NCBI GenBank assembly: GCA_016165875.1
Contig: JABBOT010000080.1
Location: forward strand, 15,470,064-15,534,063
DNA length: 64,000 nt
From: Acanthopleura granulata
Taxonomy: Eukaryota; Mollusca; Polyplacophora; Chitonida; Chitonidae
Direction of reading: 5' to 3'
Shown here: in pieces, positions 1-11,689 of the stretch
How the letters are laid out: each line of letters opens with the position of its first letter
Numbering within the stretch: position 1 is the stretch's first letter
Notes under the pieces: generated by a model
What the model was told of the DNA's origin: nothing
Database searches by the model: none
The model's input: only the letters and a program-made list of their open reading frames with translations
Made by a program: the position numbers and the translations under genes

Positions 1-1700
1 ATTCTCTGTGTTTTAAAACGATGAATATTAGAAGCAATTTGGGATAGCTACAATAAAGTTTTGACTGTTTAACATGCCTTTAGGTTCAAATGGCCCAATT
101 GTTCATTAAACATTCATCAAACCGGTAGAGGACTTTCCCTACTGCATATCCGAATATTCGAAATGATATACCTTTATCTTACAATTTGTTGACTTACATA
201 ATTTTTTTTCGCTTTAATACTAAGGGATGCCAATGACTTTCGCAACAAAAATGAAATAAAAAAGTGTTTAAATTTAATACTGTTCAGAAATAAGTAAAAC
301 TAAGTCTGCTTTAAGTTTAGGAGATCTTTGTGATCCTGTCGCCTGGAACTTTGCGATATATTCTTGACCAGGCTGCAGCGAGCGACAGCTTAGTCAAACG
401 GGCAAGCTGGCATTGTATTTCGGATACCAGCCGTTTAATATGTGATGCCGTATGGGAGTTTTGTATACCTGGGTGCAAAGCGATCGATGGCATCAAAGAC
501 CACCAAACAAGCAATCCGTTTTACATGCTCTCTCTAGCAGAACATATGGGGGCATTTTTCTGAGGAATTTCTTCAAGTGATTTTAAAAATTCCAATTCTC
601 CACCCATAATTTAAGCCAAAATTCCTTGAGAACAGCGGTTAAGTCCGTTTGTCTTCATTTTCTCCCCCAAATATCTTTTTGTGTGCCTTAGACAGGATTT
701 AAGAGTAAAAGAAAAATCATGCTAATTAGAATAAAAATATATCTTCATCTGAAGTTGCTTATATACGAGTAAGGCTCGACGTAGACAAAAGAATGTTTTG
801 CATAAAAATTTCTTCAGCTAGCTTCTCGCATTAATAAAACGATTAGTTTTGACAATTATGGCAAAAGATTAGATAATTGGACAATCATCATTCCCAATAA
901 AGTCAGCTGATAATCTGAAAATTCTCATCCATGACGATGAATACACCTGAACACATTCGTCTCAGCTGTGACATGTTGATGCGTTCAGGTAATTACCTGT
1001 TTTTCTGTTTACAATTAGGCCTACATCAGACAAAAGTTCATCCTAGAAATAAGTGTGCAATTTCTTACGACGCAAATAATCAATAAGATAATAGTCACAG
1101 TGGACAATCAAAACAGCCTGCGTAATTGGCTTTTCCCTTCCCTGTTTGATACTTCGAGTGTTAATAAAGGGATCCGGCAGTATCCGGAAGTTAATTGAAC
1201 TGATCAGACGACATCACTTATGGCCAACTGGACGTGACCTTGCATCAACAAGCTCGCAAGTATTGAGGTTAATAAAAACAATAACCTAGTGTTGAAATGG
1301 CGAGTAGGACTGTTTTTTAAGAAAGCAAAACAGGCAATGTATAATTTCATAAGAGAAACACTCAGCATAATTGATTTTTTGTAGTATTAAATACAGGTTT
1401 ATAACAGCCGCGGGAAATCATCCGGTTATCTCTTCTCATATTTGGCACAGAGATAAATGTATCCAGCCTAGAGCTGACCTCTTACAACAAAAGTGCGTTA
1501 AGGCTCACGAAGTGTTTGTTCAATTCTAGCCTAGGACAGGAAATTTGTAGATTCTCTCGATCTTACTGTTTTGTGGGCCTTGATGACAACAACCTCTCCA
1601 CGACGGTCGACCGGCCGTTCGCGTAGTCTAACGATCGTTGAAGACAACTTGCAGTCACACCTAAACTCAACCATTACTACAATATATTCAACCTTCCACC
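1..1700. other. Unassigned AT-rich sequence, no gene recognised
   Basis: I see no recognisable domain, RNA gene or mobile element here. The best open frame is a 77-codon stretch at 330-563 on the plus strand, with an overlapping 65-codon frame on the other strand. Neither resembles a known family and neither has obvious splice sites. The sequence looks like ordinary intergenic or intronic DNA. Confidence 0.5.
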
Positions 1701-1714
1701 AGTATGGTGTGCAT

Positions 1715-1830
1715 GTCAGTACTCCACACGTGGGAAGGTTCATCAGTAAGTTACCAAATGTCGGTAGTTTACGCCGGGAACTCTGGTTTCCTCCAGCCAT
1801 AGAACAGACCGCCATGATACAGGTTAGCGA
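1715..1830 (+). repeat. Diverged SINE-like core
   Basis: The stretch keeps the order of words seen in the intact family A SINEs of this window: CACGTGGGAAGGT, then CAG, a G/T-rich piece, GCCGGGAACTCTGG, then TTTCCTCC and CCGCC. This matches the central region of those SINEs only loosely, so it is either a very old copy or a related family with the same core. Open frames on both strands here (1531-1867) are explained by this repeat and are not genes. Confidence 0.5.
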
Positions 1831-1869
1831 ACAGTTTATAACCTATCTAGCCACACACCACAATTAATG

Positions 1870-2240
1870 CTTCCGTGTCAAGAGGGCTGCCATTTTTCAT
1901 TTTTTCTGCTTGATGGGTGGTATCATTTTGTAGGACAGGCTTCAAAGTTTCATTCCAGGTATAAATTTGTGTATCTTTCAGGAAATTGAAGTGGATGCAC
2001 ACAAGGCAAAAGTAGTGATAATTGAGGCCTCACTGATCTGTTACTGGGTGGGATTGACCCCTGTCAGCTGTTTGTCAAATTTGAGAAAAATTTTCATCGG
2101 TCATGCCCTATCAGGGATTTGACTGGAGTTTTCTAAGGGAACAAAGATTATGAGGCCCGAAGGGTTTAAGGCTTGCAGATTTAGGAACAGTGCTGTGAGA
2201 CCAAACGTTAGCATGTAAGCAAATGGGAAATTAATAAAAG
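1870..2240 (-). repeat. Dispersed repeat, inverted partner of 36690-36995
   Basis: The reverse complement of this block aligns over roughly 330 bp with 36690-36995. Shared words include AATTAATTTCCCATTT, AACAGCTGACAGGGGTCAA, GTGTGCATCCAC and TTTATACCTGGAATGAAA, in the same order and similar spacing. No coding sequence or terminal repeats are visible, so this is an unclassified interspersed repeat. Confidence 0.7.
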
Positions 2241-2249
2241 TATGTGGCC

Positions 2250-5100
2250 ATCTGGCTGGAGGTAAATCGGCTAACTCTGGAAGTCTATATAATTTACTCC
2301 AAAAACCTTGACGTCATACTAGCCTTATAAGGGGCTCATTTATGTCATGGTCAACGAAGTCACGTAACTTGTGTATTTTGCTGAACGCAAATGAAGGGGA
2401 CTACTACAATGTGACGAAACTTAGAAAGCCAAAGAGGCATATCACAGTGATTTACAATTCCGTACAATGTTATTAAACATAAATGCCACTATATATATAA
2501 AAGGAAAATTATATCAAATTAATAATGATAGTTTTAATAATGTTAAATTTAACACTTTGGCAATGGTAGAGGGGGAAAACATTTATAATATTAGATTTAC
2601 TGTTTCGCAAGTGTTAGAAATGTTTATACCTTAACACATGCAAAATATTTTACTTTAACACTATACGTTTTGTCAAATGAAACATATTAGGTGATGTGCT
2701 CCGCATTATAAATGATAAAAATCTTGTAATCTTATTTGGTGTGACAACTTGCAAATAATCATTGTTTGGCGTGACATTTTAAGATATTGCACTCATTTTC
2801 ACTCAGCTTTAGGTATGATCCTTTATTCAAGCATGACAAAGGACCCAAGCTTTAACCCGCGGAATCCTATCTTCACTGTCAGAAATTAGCTATGATTCTC
2901 TATCCCGAGGTATCCCGAGACCGAGAAACCGATAGGGCAGCTAGCTTTGACAGCTGCTTGTCGTAACCAATAAATGTATTCATTTCTCCGCGTGGTAAAA
3001 TTCCTTCCGCTCGATGACGCTCTGCACGCTGATTTTCAAACTGAACCCAGCGAGAATATCACATACTTGTGACAATTAGGATAGGCCATCATTTAATCTG
3101 CGAAGCTGTAGTATAGGTGGGATGGCTCATCTCGGAAGACAAAACAACACCGGGGTTATCTGCGCGTTGTAGAGTCACTGAATTAGTTGTAATGAATGTG
3201 AAGTGTGCCGATGACCAATTCGTCCCGGCATACCGGCCATATAAACAGCCTGAATCCACCGCCTTTACTTTCAGCAATAAATTGATGCACCCCAAGGCGA
3301 ATTCAGCCCACTAACGTTGATTTGTGCGACCATATATTCGATTTAAAAGTAATATAGTTATTTGGGGTTACATTTGTGTGTGTACAAACTCTAGTGCTGA
3401 AATTTGGGTGAGAGAGCTCGGAGTTTTGAGTAAGTGGCCTCAGATTTGTCCAGATCGAAACCGAAGAATTTGTTGGCAGTCAACTCACCCAGGACTGCAA
3501 AATATTCGCGGTAAATGGATTTCATCAAATCGAAGGCCCTCCGGGAAAAAATGTGCATATGATTTTATCCCCAGTCTCATGCACCTAAGCTTACGATTAG
3601 ATCACGCAACATACGAACGAAAATTGGCTCGGGTAATCGAAGTGAAAGGAAGATTGATCGTACGAAAAGTCTTGGGAAATGAATCTAACGGTGTCGGGAT
3701 GATCGTGAGGCGGTTGGAGTTGTCGCAGGTGGTTTTTGTGCATGCACAAAAGTTAGCTGCGATCAGCTGTGATCTACATAGATTTGGCCTAATCTTAATC
3801 CATAAGGCTTTGTCGTCCGAGCTGCACAAAACCACTTTCATTGCAGACATTTTTGTCACAGAATGCCCGCAACAGCGTGACGACTGTAAATAGCAGTCCT
3901 TAGGCTTGTCAGGACTGTCAGCAAACAATTTCTTGGGTTTCAGTCCGGGTAAATCGTCTACGATTGATCACGACCAAACGAGTGTCAGCAGAGGATTGAT
4001 TGCCATGCTGGTATATATCTCGTACGACCAATTAGGTAGAGCAAAACATTATATACATCGCAGTTAATTGCAACTGATCGCAGCTGGACTTCGTGTACGC
4101 AAAAAGACATACGCGGCCACTCCGACAGCCTCGTGATCGAGAGCGATCTGCTCACATTCATCACTATTCTCCAAGATCCCCCAAAAGTTATTATATGATC
4201 AATCTAAGATTTATCTTAGATCACCTAAGATAAGATAAGATTTATCATACCCGACTGCGATTTTTCATTGGCAAGTTGTCTTAACTTAACAGAGGCTTTA
4301 CACGGATAATGTTCTCTACATTTTACAACCACAGGTTGTCGACAGCGTTGAAAACAAGTTCGACCATCCGAATCCCATTATATGTATACAATCCTACGAT
4401 AGTTGTCTCTAACATAAAGGCCAGATGTGACAAAGATTTTAAGCAATTCAAATGAAACACAGTTCATTTTTAACTTTAGTACCGGTATACCAGTTTCGTA
4501 CACTTTTAACATGTACGTAGGGGTTGCTTCGCAGCAAATGTCTGCAAGTTTTCACCAAATACGTCAAACATTACGTGCAAAGTATTGCGTGGTCAAATTG
4601 CATGACATCAGGAGTTATATGTGCCTGTTTACTAATGCACTGTACACCAAGACCATGCATGCATGCGCTTCGTGACTTTCGAGGCAAGGCATTATTATTA
4701 ATTATTAAAACTATCATTGATCTTTGACTGGAGAATGAAAGAACTTCTCTTTTGGTCAGCTTGGTTACCACTAAAAGACTGCAGCTAAAGTATAACACAT
4801 TTTCGTTGTTCTTTTTTTACCCATATCTTTATATTCCATGGAATTGATTTATATTAGGCTACTGACATACATCTATATTCCACGGAAGCTGATTCATATG
4901 ATACACTAAGTATTACAAAGAGATGATTTATATTATATATCCTCTTTATATTATACAACCTGTGTGGATCAGATTTATATAAGGGACCATTTTTGTGGCA
5001 CTGTCTTCTATGTAACACAAATCCATTGCCAAATAACAAACTCAAATGATCATTCTTCACTGTTACGTTAATTACAAAAGCTATCATCTCTGAGCTTTGT
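2250..5100. other. No gene recognised; short palindromic and AT-rich patches
   Basis: The longest open frame is 189 codons at 3324-3893 on the plus strand, overlapped by a 108-codon frame on the minus strand. Neither shows a recognisable motif, signal peptide or convincing splice signals, so I do not call a gene. At about 4200-4250 there is a small imperfect palindrome built on TCTAAGA and TCTTAGA. At about 4830-4990 there are loosely repeated TTTATATT-type words. Confidence 0.4.
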
Positions 5101-5121
5101 ATAAAAGAAACGCAAACTTAC

Positions 5122-5268
5122 CCTGCTATGATCGTGCTGTTAGCTGTGGACAGTGCGGACGTGACTATGGTCTCTTTCCGTTGCCTGACTGATGCTTGGC
5201 TTGCTCGAGCTGTATAAACTCCACTGATGGCTTTCGCACTCCGAATGCAGGCTTTATTGTATTCTCTT
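5122..5268 (-). other. Possible minus-strand exon with a strong splice donor
   Basis: On the minus strand the sequence ending at 5122 is followed directly by GTAAGT, a consensus donor, and a pyrimidine-rich stretch ending in AG lies near 5268. Between them one frame is open for about 48 codons, with a helical-looking composition rich in A, S, R and T. A 10-bp palindromic CRE-type word (GTGACGTCAC, 5311-5320) lies just upstream in the minus direction, so this could equally be a non-coding first exon. No partner exon was found further left, and no family is recognised. Confidence 0.3.
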
Positions 5269-5310
5269 ACAAGATGGCACAAGGACAAACCAGTGCCGAA
5301 AGTTCAACCC

Positions 5311-5320
5311 GTGACGTCAC
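5311..5320. promoter_or_regulatory. Palindromic CRE-like site GTGACGTCAC
   Basis: A perfect 10-bp palindrome containing the ATF/CREB consensus TGACGTCA. It sits about 45 bp upstream (minus direction) of the candidate exon ending at 5122, which would fit a promoter role. A 10-bp match can also occur by chance. Confidence 0.3.
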
Positions 5321-5399
5321 CATCTAACGGGAAACGGGGGAGTGCCTACCTGACCACCCCCTTTCCTTCTGAGAAAAGGGAGGTAATCAATAAACGGGG

Positions 5400-6830
5400 G
5401 CGGATTAGATAACTGAATGGTGTGACCAGTGTCATACATATATTTATATGACCAGTTGACCAATTCTTATAAATAATTTAGTTCCTTCTGATAGTCTAGT
5501 CATATTTTATTCATGTGTGACCAAGTAAACAGAGAATACCAGCCAATACGCTCTCAAAATAAATCATGAACTGTAAAACCGCATTAGTTGGCAGTATTGC
5601 GTTCTGCAAATCTTGTTTAATTTGTAGAGTTTCACCATATTATTGTGCCGGACGATGGACAAACAATATGTTGTAGTCTGTTTGGTTTAACAGGAAAGAC
5701 AACACTCCGAGAAATGAGCACACGCACGGATCAAGTATCCCACCTAAAAGTTAAAGAATGTACAAGTTTACTTTTCTTATATTGAGTATAACTGATATCG
5801 CAGTTCAACGTAAGTATTAACGCACACGAACAGAGAATCTGCAGAACAGCCATGTTAGTAAATTTTAACCCGTCAAGCGCCACTTATTTCTTGACTTCGA
5901 AAACACATATGTTTCTGCGGTGAAGTCACGCGATCACTTGCCTTTTTGCCAAGTAGAACAGGGCACTATGAAAGGGGGCGGGCAAATTAACAGTTACTTG
6001 AGAAGGATCGATATTCATAATGAGTCATAGATATCGATAGATATTTACGGTTGTCGATAATTCATTTATTGGAATCGCTAATTCATATATAGATATCGAT
6101 AAATTATTCATTGACATCTGTGACTTGATTGAATGTTAATTTACATCCCGACACGACATTGTGTTTCTGTTTTCTTTATTACGGCGTATCACATAGCCTG
6201 GTAAGAAGTCCATATTAACAACTAAGTGACGTCAGACAAAAATGACGTTTAAAGACATTCTCCGATAGACGCGCATGCATTCTGCTGGGAAATGAGTCAG
6301 GCTATTATACAAACTGTAGTGAGCGTATTAGTGCAGGTTGGTATACTTTCCCCAGCAATCCAAGATACGTGCCTGAACTCTGGCACTAAGTCAAAATGCA
6401 ATTTTATATGCCACCGACGTATGCCATTATGGAACATCGGACTGAGGGTAGGCGGAGGCACGTTGGACTAGATTAGTAGAGCGGTGCACCCGGCAATAGT
6501 GTGAGTAGATCGGACGAAGGATTGACGAGAAAATCGAAGGTCAGAGATACCTATAGCGGTTCATTCTTTTACGGTTAGGTGAATTGGGTGTATTCCCTGA
6601 GGATGATTGAATCTGCATGGAAGACTAATGTGATCACTGGCGCACTGGATTCTAGTCTTTGGTCGTCATTCAAGATGAGGCGTAATTCTTTTCTTATCTA
6701 TACTGTTGGACAAAAATATTGTGCTGTTAAATTACAAAACGAAGGCGCTCATCATTAAATTCTGGGAAAACCTGGCTATATGAAGAAAAAAAAACCCCAA
6801 AAAACGGCCGATTGCCGACCTGCTCAAAGA
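5400..6830. other. Unassigned; cluster of ATCGATA words near 6.0-6.1 kb
   Basis: No coding sequence is recognised. Between 6005 and 6105 the words TCGATA, ATATCGATAG, GTCGATAA and ATATCGATAA occur four times in about 100 bp, resembling the TATCGATA site bound by DREF-type factors in insects. Whether it is a regulatory cluster or a degenerate tandem repeat cannot be decided from the sequence. Confidence 0.35.
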
Positions 6831-6837
6831 CTTGCGA

Positions 6838-7000
6838 GGGCCTCCTTAGCCGAGGGGTTTACCGCGCTAGTGACCCAGGAGCCTTTCAACATGCTGGCTT
6901 CCTTTCCGATAGTTCGTGGTAAGGTCTGCCAGCAAGCTCCGGAAGGTCGCGGGTATCCACCAGGCTCTTTCCCCCCCCCACCATGTAATGCAGGAAGTCT
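6838..7000 (+). repeat. SINE family A, diverged and truncated copy
   Basis: It begins with the tRNA-like head word GGGCCTCC and continues through TGACCCAGGAGCC, CATGCTGGCTTCC and GTCTGCCAGCAAGC in the order of the complete copy at 12702-12960. It breaks off after the C-rich run near 6970-6985, before the AT-rich tail. Confidence 0.75.
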
Positions 7001-7009
7001 TCTTCTTTC

Positions 7010-7200
7010 TTTATTTTCTACTTTGCCTTTGGCAGGGTTCTTTATTTATTTGCACTAGAAATATCTCTTTCATCTTCTTAAGTCATAGTTTTCACAGAAA
7101 CTTTCATACATTCAGCTTTTAGCCCACTTAATTATTTAGTCACATGATGCTTTATTTTAATACTTATTGTAAATATATATGAAAAATATTTGTTAATTAT
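7010..7200 (+). repeat. Direct repeat, first copy (partner 7612-7810)
   Basis: About 190 bp running from a TTTATTTTCTAC word through CTTTATTTATTTGCAC, GAAATATCTCTT, AACTTTCATACATT and TTTTAGCCCA to a GAAAAATATTT word. The same words recur in order at 7612-7810. Each copy lies immediately 3' of a family A SINE, so SINE plus flank were duplicated together. Confidence 0.8.
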
Positions 7201-7324
7201 CTTCCGTTTTATATCAAGTATAATTTTATGATATTGAACAGTCTTAGTCGTCAGTGCTTGGGTTTTCCTCGCGAACCAATACTTTGCATATACCGTTATA
7301 CTGCACGGTGACTATGAAAGCGGT

Positions 7325-7530
7325 TGGGGAGGCCTCTTGTGGCTCTCAGCAATGCGATCACTGTAAGTTCAAGCACAACTCACGCTGGCTTCTTCTTCGG
7401 TCGTACATTGGAAGGTCAAGCAGCAAGCTGTGGAGGGTAGCAGGCTTTCACCAGGCTCTACCCTGTTTCCTCCCATCGTAATGCTGGCCTCCGTCGTGTA
7501 AGTGAGATATTCTTGAGTACGGCACCGTCT
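7325..7530 (+). repeat. SINE family A, diverged copy
   Basis: It carries GAGGCCTCTTGTGGCTC (tRNA-like head), CAATGCGATCACTGTAAGTTCAAG, the central GTACATTGGAAGGTC region, TTTCCTCCCA and the tail GTAAGTGAGATATTCTTGAGTACGGC. The order matches the complete copy at 12702-12960. Open frames listed across it on both strands are by-products. Confidence 0.8.
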
Positions 7531-7611
7531 TTTAACCGAAGAAAGGCCAGCTGCATTAGCGTTAGGCTTTTTTCCTGCTGAATTTTTTATCTTCACGATC
7601 TCTCCTCTTCT

Positions 7612-7810
7612 TTTATCTTTATTTTTCTACATTGTCTGTTCAGCAGGGATCTTTATTTATTTGCACGAGAAATATCTCTTACATCTTATTAACTGAGTAT
7701 AAAATAGATTTCACATAAACTTTCATACATTTATCTTTTAGCCCATATAATTATTTAGTTTCATTATGCTTTATTTAATTGTTGTTAACATATGAAAAAT
7801 ATTTACCCAC
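7612..7810 (+). repeat. Direct repeat, second copy (partner 7010-7200)
   Basis: Second copy of the flank described at 7010-7200, with substitutions and small indels. Its position right after another SINE copy shows that the duplicated unit is about 610 bp and includes the SINE. Confidence 0.8.
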
Positions 7811-8107
7811 GTGAGACCCTATTCCAAGCGAAGTGAAAACACAGACAAAAAAACTCAAGGGTTCTGCATGTTACTGATGCTAGAGGTCAGGGTCGAAGAA
7901 AGACTGGGACAAAGTATCGTGAATTGTGAAAGCTGGATTGTTGGCTATGTGCAAGAACTTTGATGGAAAATGACTCTGTACGTGTTGGTCACATATCGTA
8001 TTTCTACAGACCTTGAGTCAGTTTACCTGTAGAATTGTCACTGTAAACCATTATTAGTGTGGACTGGGGTAGGCTTAACAGATGGGCGTTTGGGTAGAAA
8101 TTTGGTG

Positions 8108-8228
8108 GGTGTAATTATTTATTTGATTGGTGTTTTACGCCCTACTCAAGAATATTTCACCTATACCATCGTGGCGGGAGGGAAAATCCACGACAATCCG
8201 GAGGCTGCTGTTGGTGGGTATAGGGTAG
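8108..8228 (-). repeat. SINE family A, 3' half
   Basis: Read on the plus strand it starts with the tail TTATTTATTTGATTGGTGTTT, then ACGCCCTACTCAAGAATATTTCACCTATAC and the GGCGGGAGG core, so the element lies on the minus strand. The tRNA-like head is missing. Confidence 0.85.
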
Positions 8229-8261
8229 CAGATTGCTGCAGCTCGTGGGGTCTGAGATTTT

Positions 8262-8595
8262 TTTCGTGTTGATATGGTTATGGGAGTTTACGGTGGGTTT
8301 AATGTTATGCTGATTATAGAATGTTTATGGAAGTTAGGTGGGTTTAGGGGTGGGGCCTGAGGATATGCTCGTGTTGAAATGGTTGTGGGAGTTAGGTGGG
8401 TTTAGGGGTCGATCGGGTCTGAAAATACGTTGGCGTTAAAATGGTGAACAAGTTGGGTAGGTTGAGGGTTGGGTGTGATGTTATGCTGCCGTTGGTGTTG
8501 GTTTAGGATTGGGGTCACAAGTTGTGCTGGTGTGGGAATGGTTACGGAAGTAAGGTGGGTTAAGGGGTAAGATCTGAGGTTATGCTTTTATTTAT
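8262..8595 (+). repeat. Degenerate G/T-rich minisatellite, about 60-bp unit
   Basis: Five to six imperfect units share the words AATGGTTGTGGGAGTTAGGTGGG, TTTAGGGGT, a TCTGAG-type word and TATGCT. Purines are strongly biased to one strand. Similar words occur just before the SINE at 8108 (near 8060-8100), suggesting the SINE inserted into the array. Confidence 0.65.
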
Positions 8596-9084
8596 TTATT
8601 TTTTTTTTTTTGATCGTTATGCAAGATAGGTGGGTGTAGGTCTTTGGGTCTCACACATTGGTATTCATTCCAGGCAGCTGATTTTGAGCGTGTGTAGATA
8701 TATCATTAGAAGGCTTTGTTGCAAATTTGTCTTTCTTCGACAATGAGTAATGGTACAATATGTGTGACACACTGTGAAAGCGCATTTTTAAATGAGCTCA
8801 TATTTTATTCAACAGGGAATTTAAAGCACATGAAAGTCGAAGTACGTCGTTCAGTAATATAAAATTTATAACTAAGTGACCATGGTAGATTTCTGGGTGA
8901 TAGCCCTGACCATCTGTTCCAGCGTTGCGTGTATAGGTGAGTACGTGAATGGGAGGTTATCTGTTTGCATCTATCTATGGATAATATCGTCATATAAAGT
9001 TGTCTGCATTTTTGGATATCACAATGGACGTTCTTGTTTTTACTGTCTGTGACTCAGCACGCATTGTCGTGTTGTATTTATCCT

Positions 9085-9305
9085 TTGATGTTATCAAGAT
9101 AAGTTAAAGTATGTTCCTCGGATATTATCAAGGTATGGGCTAATGTATGTTCCTTGGATATTATCAGGGTTATTATATTTTCCTCGGATATTATCAGGAT
9201 GGGCTGGCGTATTTTTCTTGGGTACTTTCAGAATAGGCTAATGTATGTTCCTTGGACATAGCACGTTGGGTTAATGCATGTTCCCTGGATATTATCGGGA
9301 TGGTC
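9085..9305 (+). repeat. Minisatellite, about 35-bp unit, six copies
   Basis: Units contain GGATATTATCAGGATGGGC followed by TAATGTATGTTCCTTGG. Unit starts fall near 9120, 9156, 9186, 9219, 9254 and 9288, so the period varies between 30 and 36 bp. Confidence 0.75.
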
Positions 9306-9414
9306 ACTCGCCATGAATATTGTCAACATTATCATTTCGTTTGTTTTAGAGAACAAACAGAATATTTTGTCGTCATCACAGTTGTGTCGCATGATATAAG
9401 TCCGCATCATCGTC

Positions 9415-9815
9415 AGTGTTTCTGATACATCTGTAACATCGTCAGTATATGATACATGTCTGTACCACCATCAGTACTTGATACATGTTTGTACCATCGT
9501 CAGTACTGGATGCATATTTGTACCATCGCCAGTACCTGATACACGTCTGTACCACTGTCAGTTCCTGATACACGTCTGTACAATGGTCATTGCCTAATGC
9601 AAGTCTGTAATATCGTCAGTGCTGGATACATATTTGTACCATCGCCAATACCTGAGACATGTCTGTACCATCATCAGTACCTGATACATGTCTGTACCGT
9701 TGTCAGTACCTACTATATGTCTGTGCCATTGTCAGTGCGTGATATATGTCTGTACCATCATCAGTACCTGAGACATGTCTGTGCCAGTACCTGAGACATG
9801 TCTGTACCATCACCT
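9415..9815 (+). repeat. Minisatellite, about 30-bp unit, about 13 copies
   Basis: Imperfect units of the form GATACATGTCTGTACCATCG followed by TCAGTACCT are repeated head to tail, the last copies partly shortened. Because 30 is a multiple of three, a 10-residue periodic open frame runs through it (9597-9794). This is a by-product of the period and not evidence for a protein. Confidence 0.85.
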
Positions 9816-9898
9816 ATTATCAGACCACATTCGTTTGTGCTCATCTGTTTTATCCGTTATAGTAGTATATTGTGTTGTCCAAGTCTGTGGGAAGGGTC

Positions 9899-9970
9899 GT
9901 GATACCGTATTTTCTTGTGATATCATATTTTGTTGTGATACCGTATTGTCTCGTGATACTGTACTGTCTC
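9899..9970 (+). repeat. 18-bp tandem repeat, four copies
   Basis: The unit GTGATACCGTATTGTCTC occurs four times head to tail at exact 18-bp spacing with a few substitutions. Confidence 0.8.
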
Positions 9971-11230
9971 GGCAGAACGGTGCAAAAAATGCCGACAAAT
10001 TGGCTGTTCTTAAGGTGTACCATTACGGTGTTTCATTTTGCAAAGTTAAAGTCTCACAGGCATAATGTCATAAAATCCATCACAACAATTTAAAACAGGA
10101 CACAAAAAGCTTATTTGTATTATTGTGTCAGCTTCCCTTTTTTGACCCCTTAACTTTACACAGGTCGCTTCTGTCCTTTAATCCAAGTTTTGCTAAATGA
10201 TTTTTTTAGTCAATTTCAACCATTGTCGACAATTGTTGTAATTTTAGAAGTGATGTCCCTGGAACTGTCCTTGCACATTGCATTTATGTGTCTTTATTTT
10301 AAAATAAACACTTTCTTTAATCGAACACTCCTGCTCCTTTTCCCTTTTTTTAAATCTTTTTTCTTTTTGTTTCTTTTTCGTCTGCCTCTTTCATTGCTCA
10401 TGTTAACAACCACTCTCTCCTTACCCTCAGAAAACATGAACTCGCCCACGAAGGAACTCTCGCCCACGCGAGACAACCTCCGTCTTACTGTTGAGACAAT
10501 GGGCCCTTAGCACAGTGCAAGTCAATGCTGTAGAAATAAATATACCATTCACTGTGTCAATTCCTAGAGTAAACACCACACTGTGGGCAGTCTGTACGAC
10601 GTACGTCGCACAGAACAAGAGCCTACAAGTTTAACATGTTCAGAAATGGGAAACATATTTCTGATCGACCTGAGTCATGGCGTAGGAAATGTGAAGCCAT
10701 AAAAATATAATAATAATTAAACTCGTAATTTCTTTCTAACTGAAATAACCACATTGCAATAAAAGAAGGATTCACGCGTTTCATCATCATATCAAATGCT
10801 TGTTCTTCAAGTCCTATATCGGACCATGCTTCCAGGAGATGAAAGTTCTAAAATTTCAAATTTTGATACGTGTGTTTTTGGAATTACCCTTCCCTCGGTA
10901 TGTCAATCAATTAGCCAATCAATTGTTTCTATCACTTTCTTGTTTACAGATTCTTATTATTTGCCTGCCCGCCAGAGGCAATAGAGTGCCAGGGACTCTC
11001 CTATCATCTTCATCCTCCTCTGAAGTTCAAAGAAGCCGATGAATTCTGTTATACCCTCCAAGGATTTCTTTTAACCATCCACATTATAGCACCTCTAAAT
11101 GCAGGCCAGGTGCCGAGCAATATCGGCCTAAATATCACATCGTGTTACTGGCTGATCGCTGATGTCCGTCAAGATGGAAAGTCCTGGGCAGATTAGCAAA
11201 TTCCTGCAAATTGTGGCTGTCTATAACTTT
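9970..11230. other. No gene recognised
   Basis: Only short, overlapping open frames are present. One (10190-10510, plus) runs through a T-rich tract and reads as hydrophobic residues simply because of base composition. No domain, splice pattern or RNA gene is evident. Confidence 0.45.
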
Positions 11231-11234
11231 ACGA

Positions 11235-11660
11235 ATTAAGCTTTTAAAGCCACGACATTACCATAAATGATATGACGTAACGATTTTAAAGCCATGACAT
11301 TACCGGTGCAGTACATAACGTGACGTGACGGTTTAAAAGCCACGGCTTTACATCCATAATGTGGTGTAACGGCTGTAAAGCCACGGTCCGCCAACAACCT
11401 GCGGATGGTCGTGGGTTTCCCCAGGGTTCTGCTCGGTTTCCTCCCACCATAATGCTGGCTGCCGTGGTGTAAGTGAAATATTCTTGAGTACGGCGTAATA
11501 CACCAATCAAATAAATAAGTAGATAAATGAATAACTAAATCCACGGCTTCACCGTGCATAATGTTACATGACGCTTTTAAAGCCACGGCTTTACCATACA
11601 CAGTGGGGCGTAAAGGGTTTGAAGCCATGACATTATGGCACGTATTGTGACGTAAAATTT
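11235..11660 (+). repeat. Minisatellite, about 46-bp unit with internal palindrome, split by a SINE
   Basis: Units start near 11241, 11285, 11331, 11368, 11572 and 11618 and share TTTTAAAGCCACGGCTTTAC followed by a CATAATGTGACGTAACG-type word. The AAAGCC/GGCTTT pair makes each unit a short palindrome. A family A SINE interrupts it at about 11385-11530, and a degenerate unit near 12040-12130 lies beyond a second SINE. Confidence 0.8.
11385..11530 (+). repeat. SINE family A, 3' part inserted in a minisatellite
   Basis: It contains CCGCCAACAACCTGCGG, GTCGTGGGTTTCC, TTTCCTCCCACCATAATGC and the tail AAGTGAAATATTCTTGAGTA ending in AATAAATAAGTAG. The head is missing, as in 5'-truncated retroposition. 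Minisatellite units continue on both sides. Confidence 0.9.
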
Positions 11661-11689
11661 TTGACACTAAAGTATCAAAACCTCAGACT

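Noticed and set aside
3324..3893. 189-codon plus-strand frame
   Set aside because: No recognisable motif, a long overlapping frame on the other strand, and no splice or promoter context.
9597..9794. Repetitive 65-codon frame
   Set aside because: Produced by the 30-bp minisatellite, whose period is a multiple of three.
9085..9970. CRISPR-like regular repeats
   Set aside because: The repeats are head-to-tail without unique spacers, and the DNA is eukaryotic; these are minisatellites.
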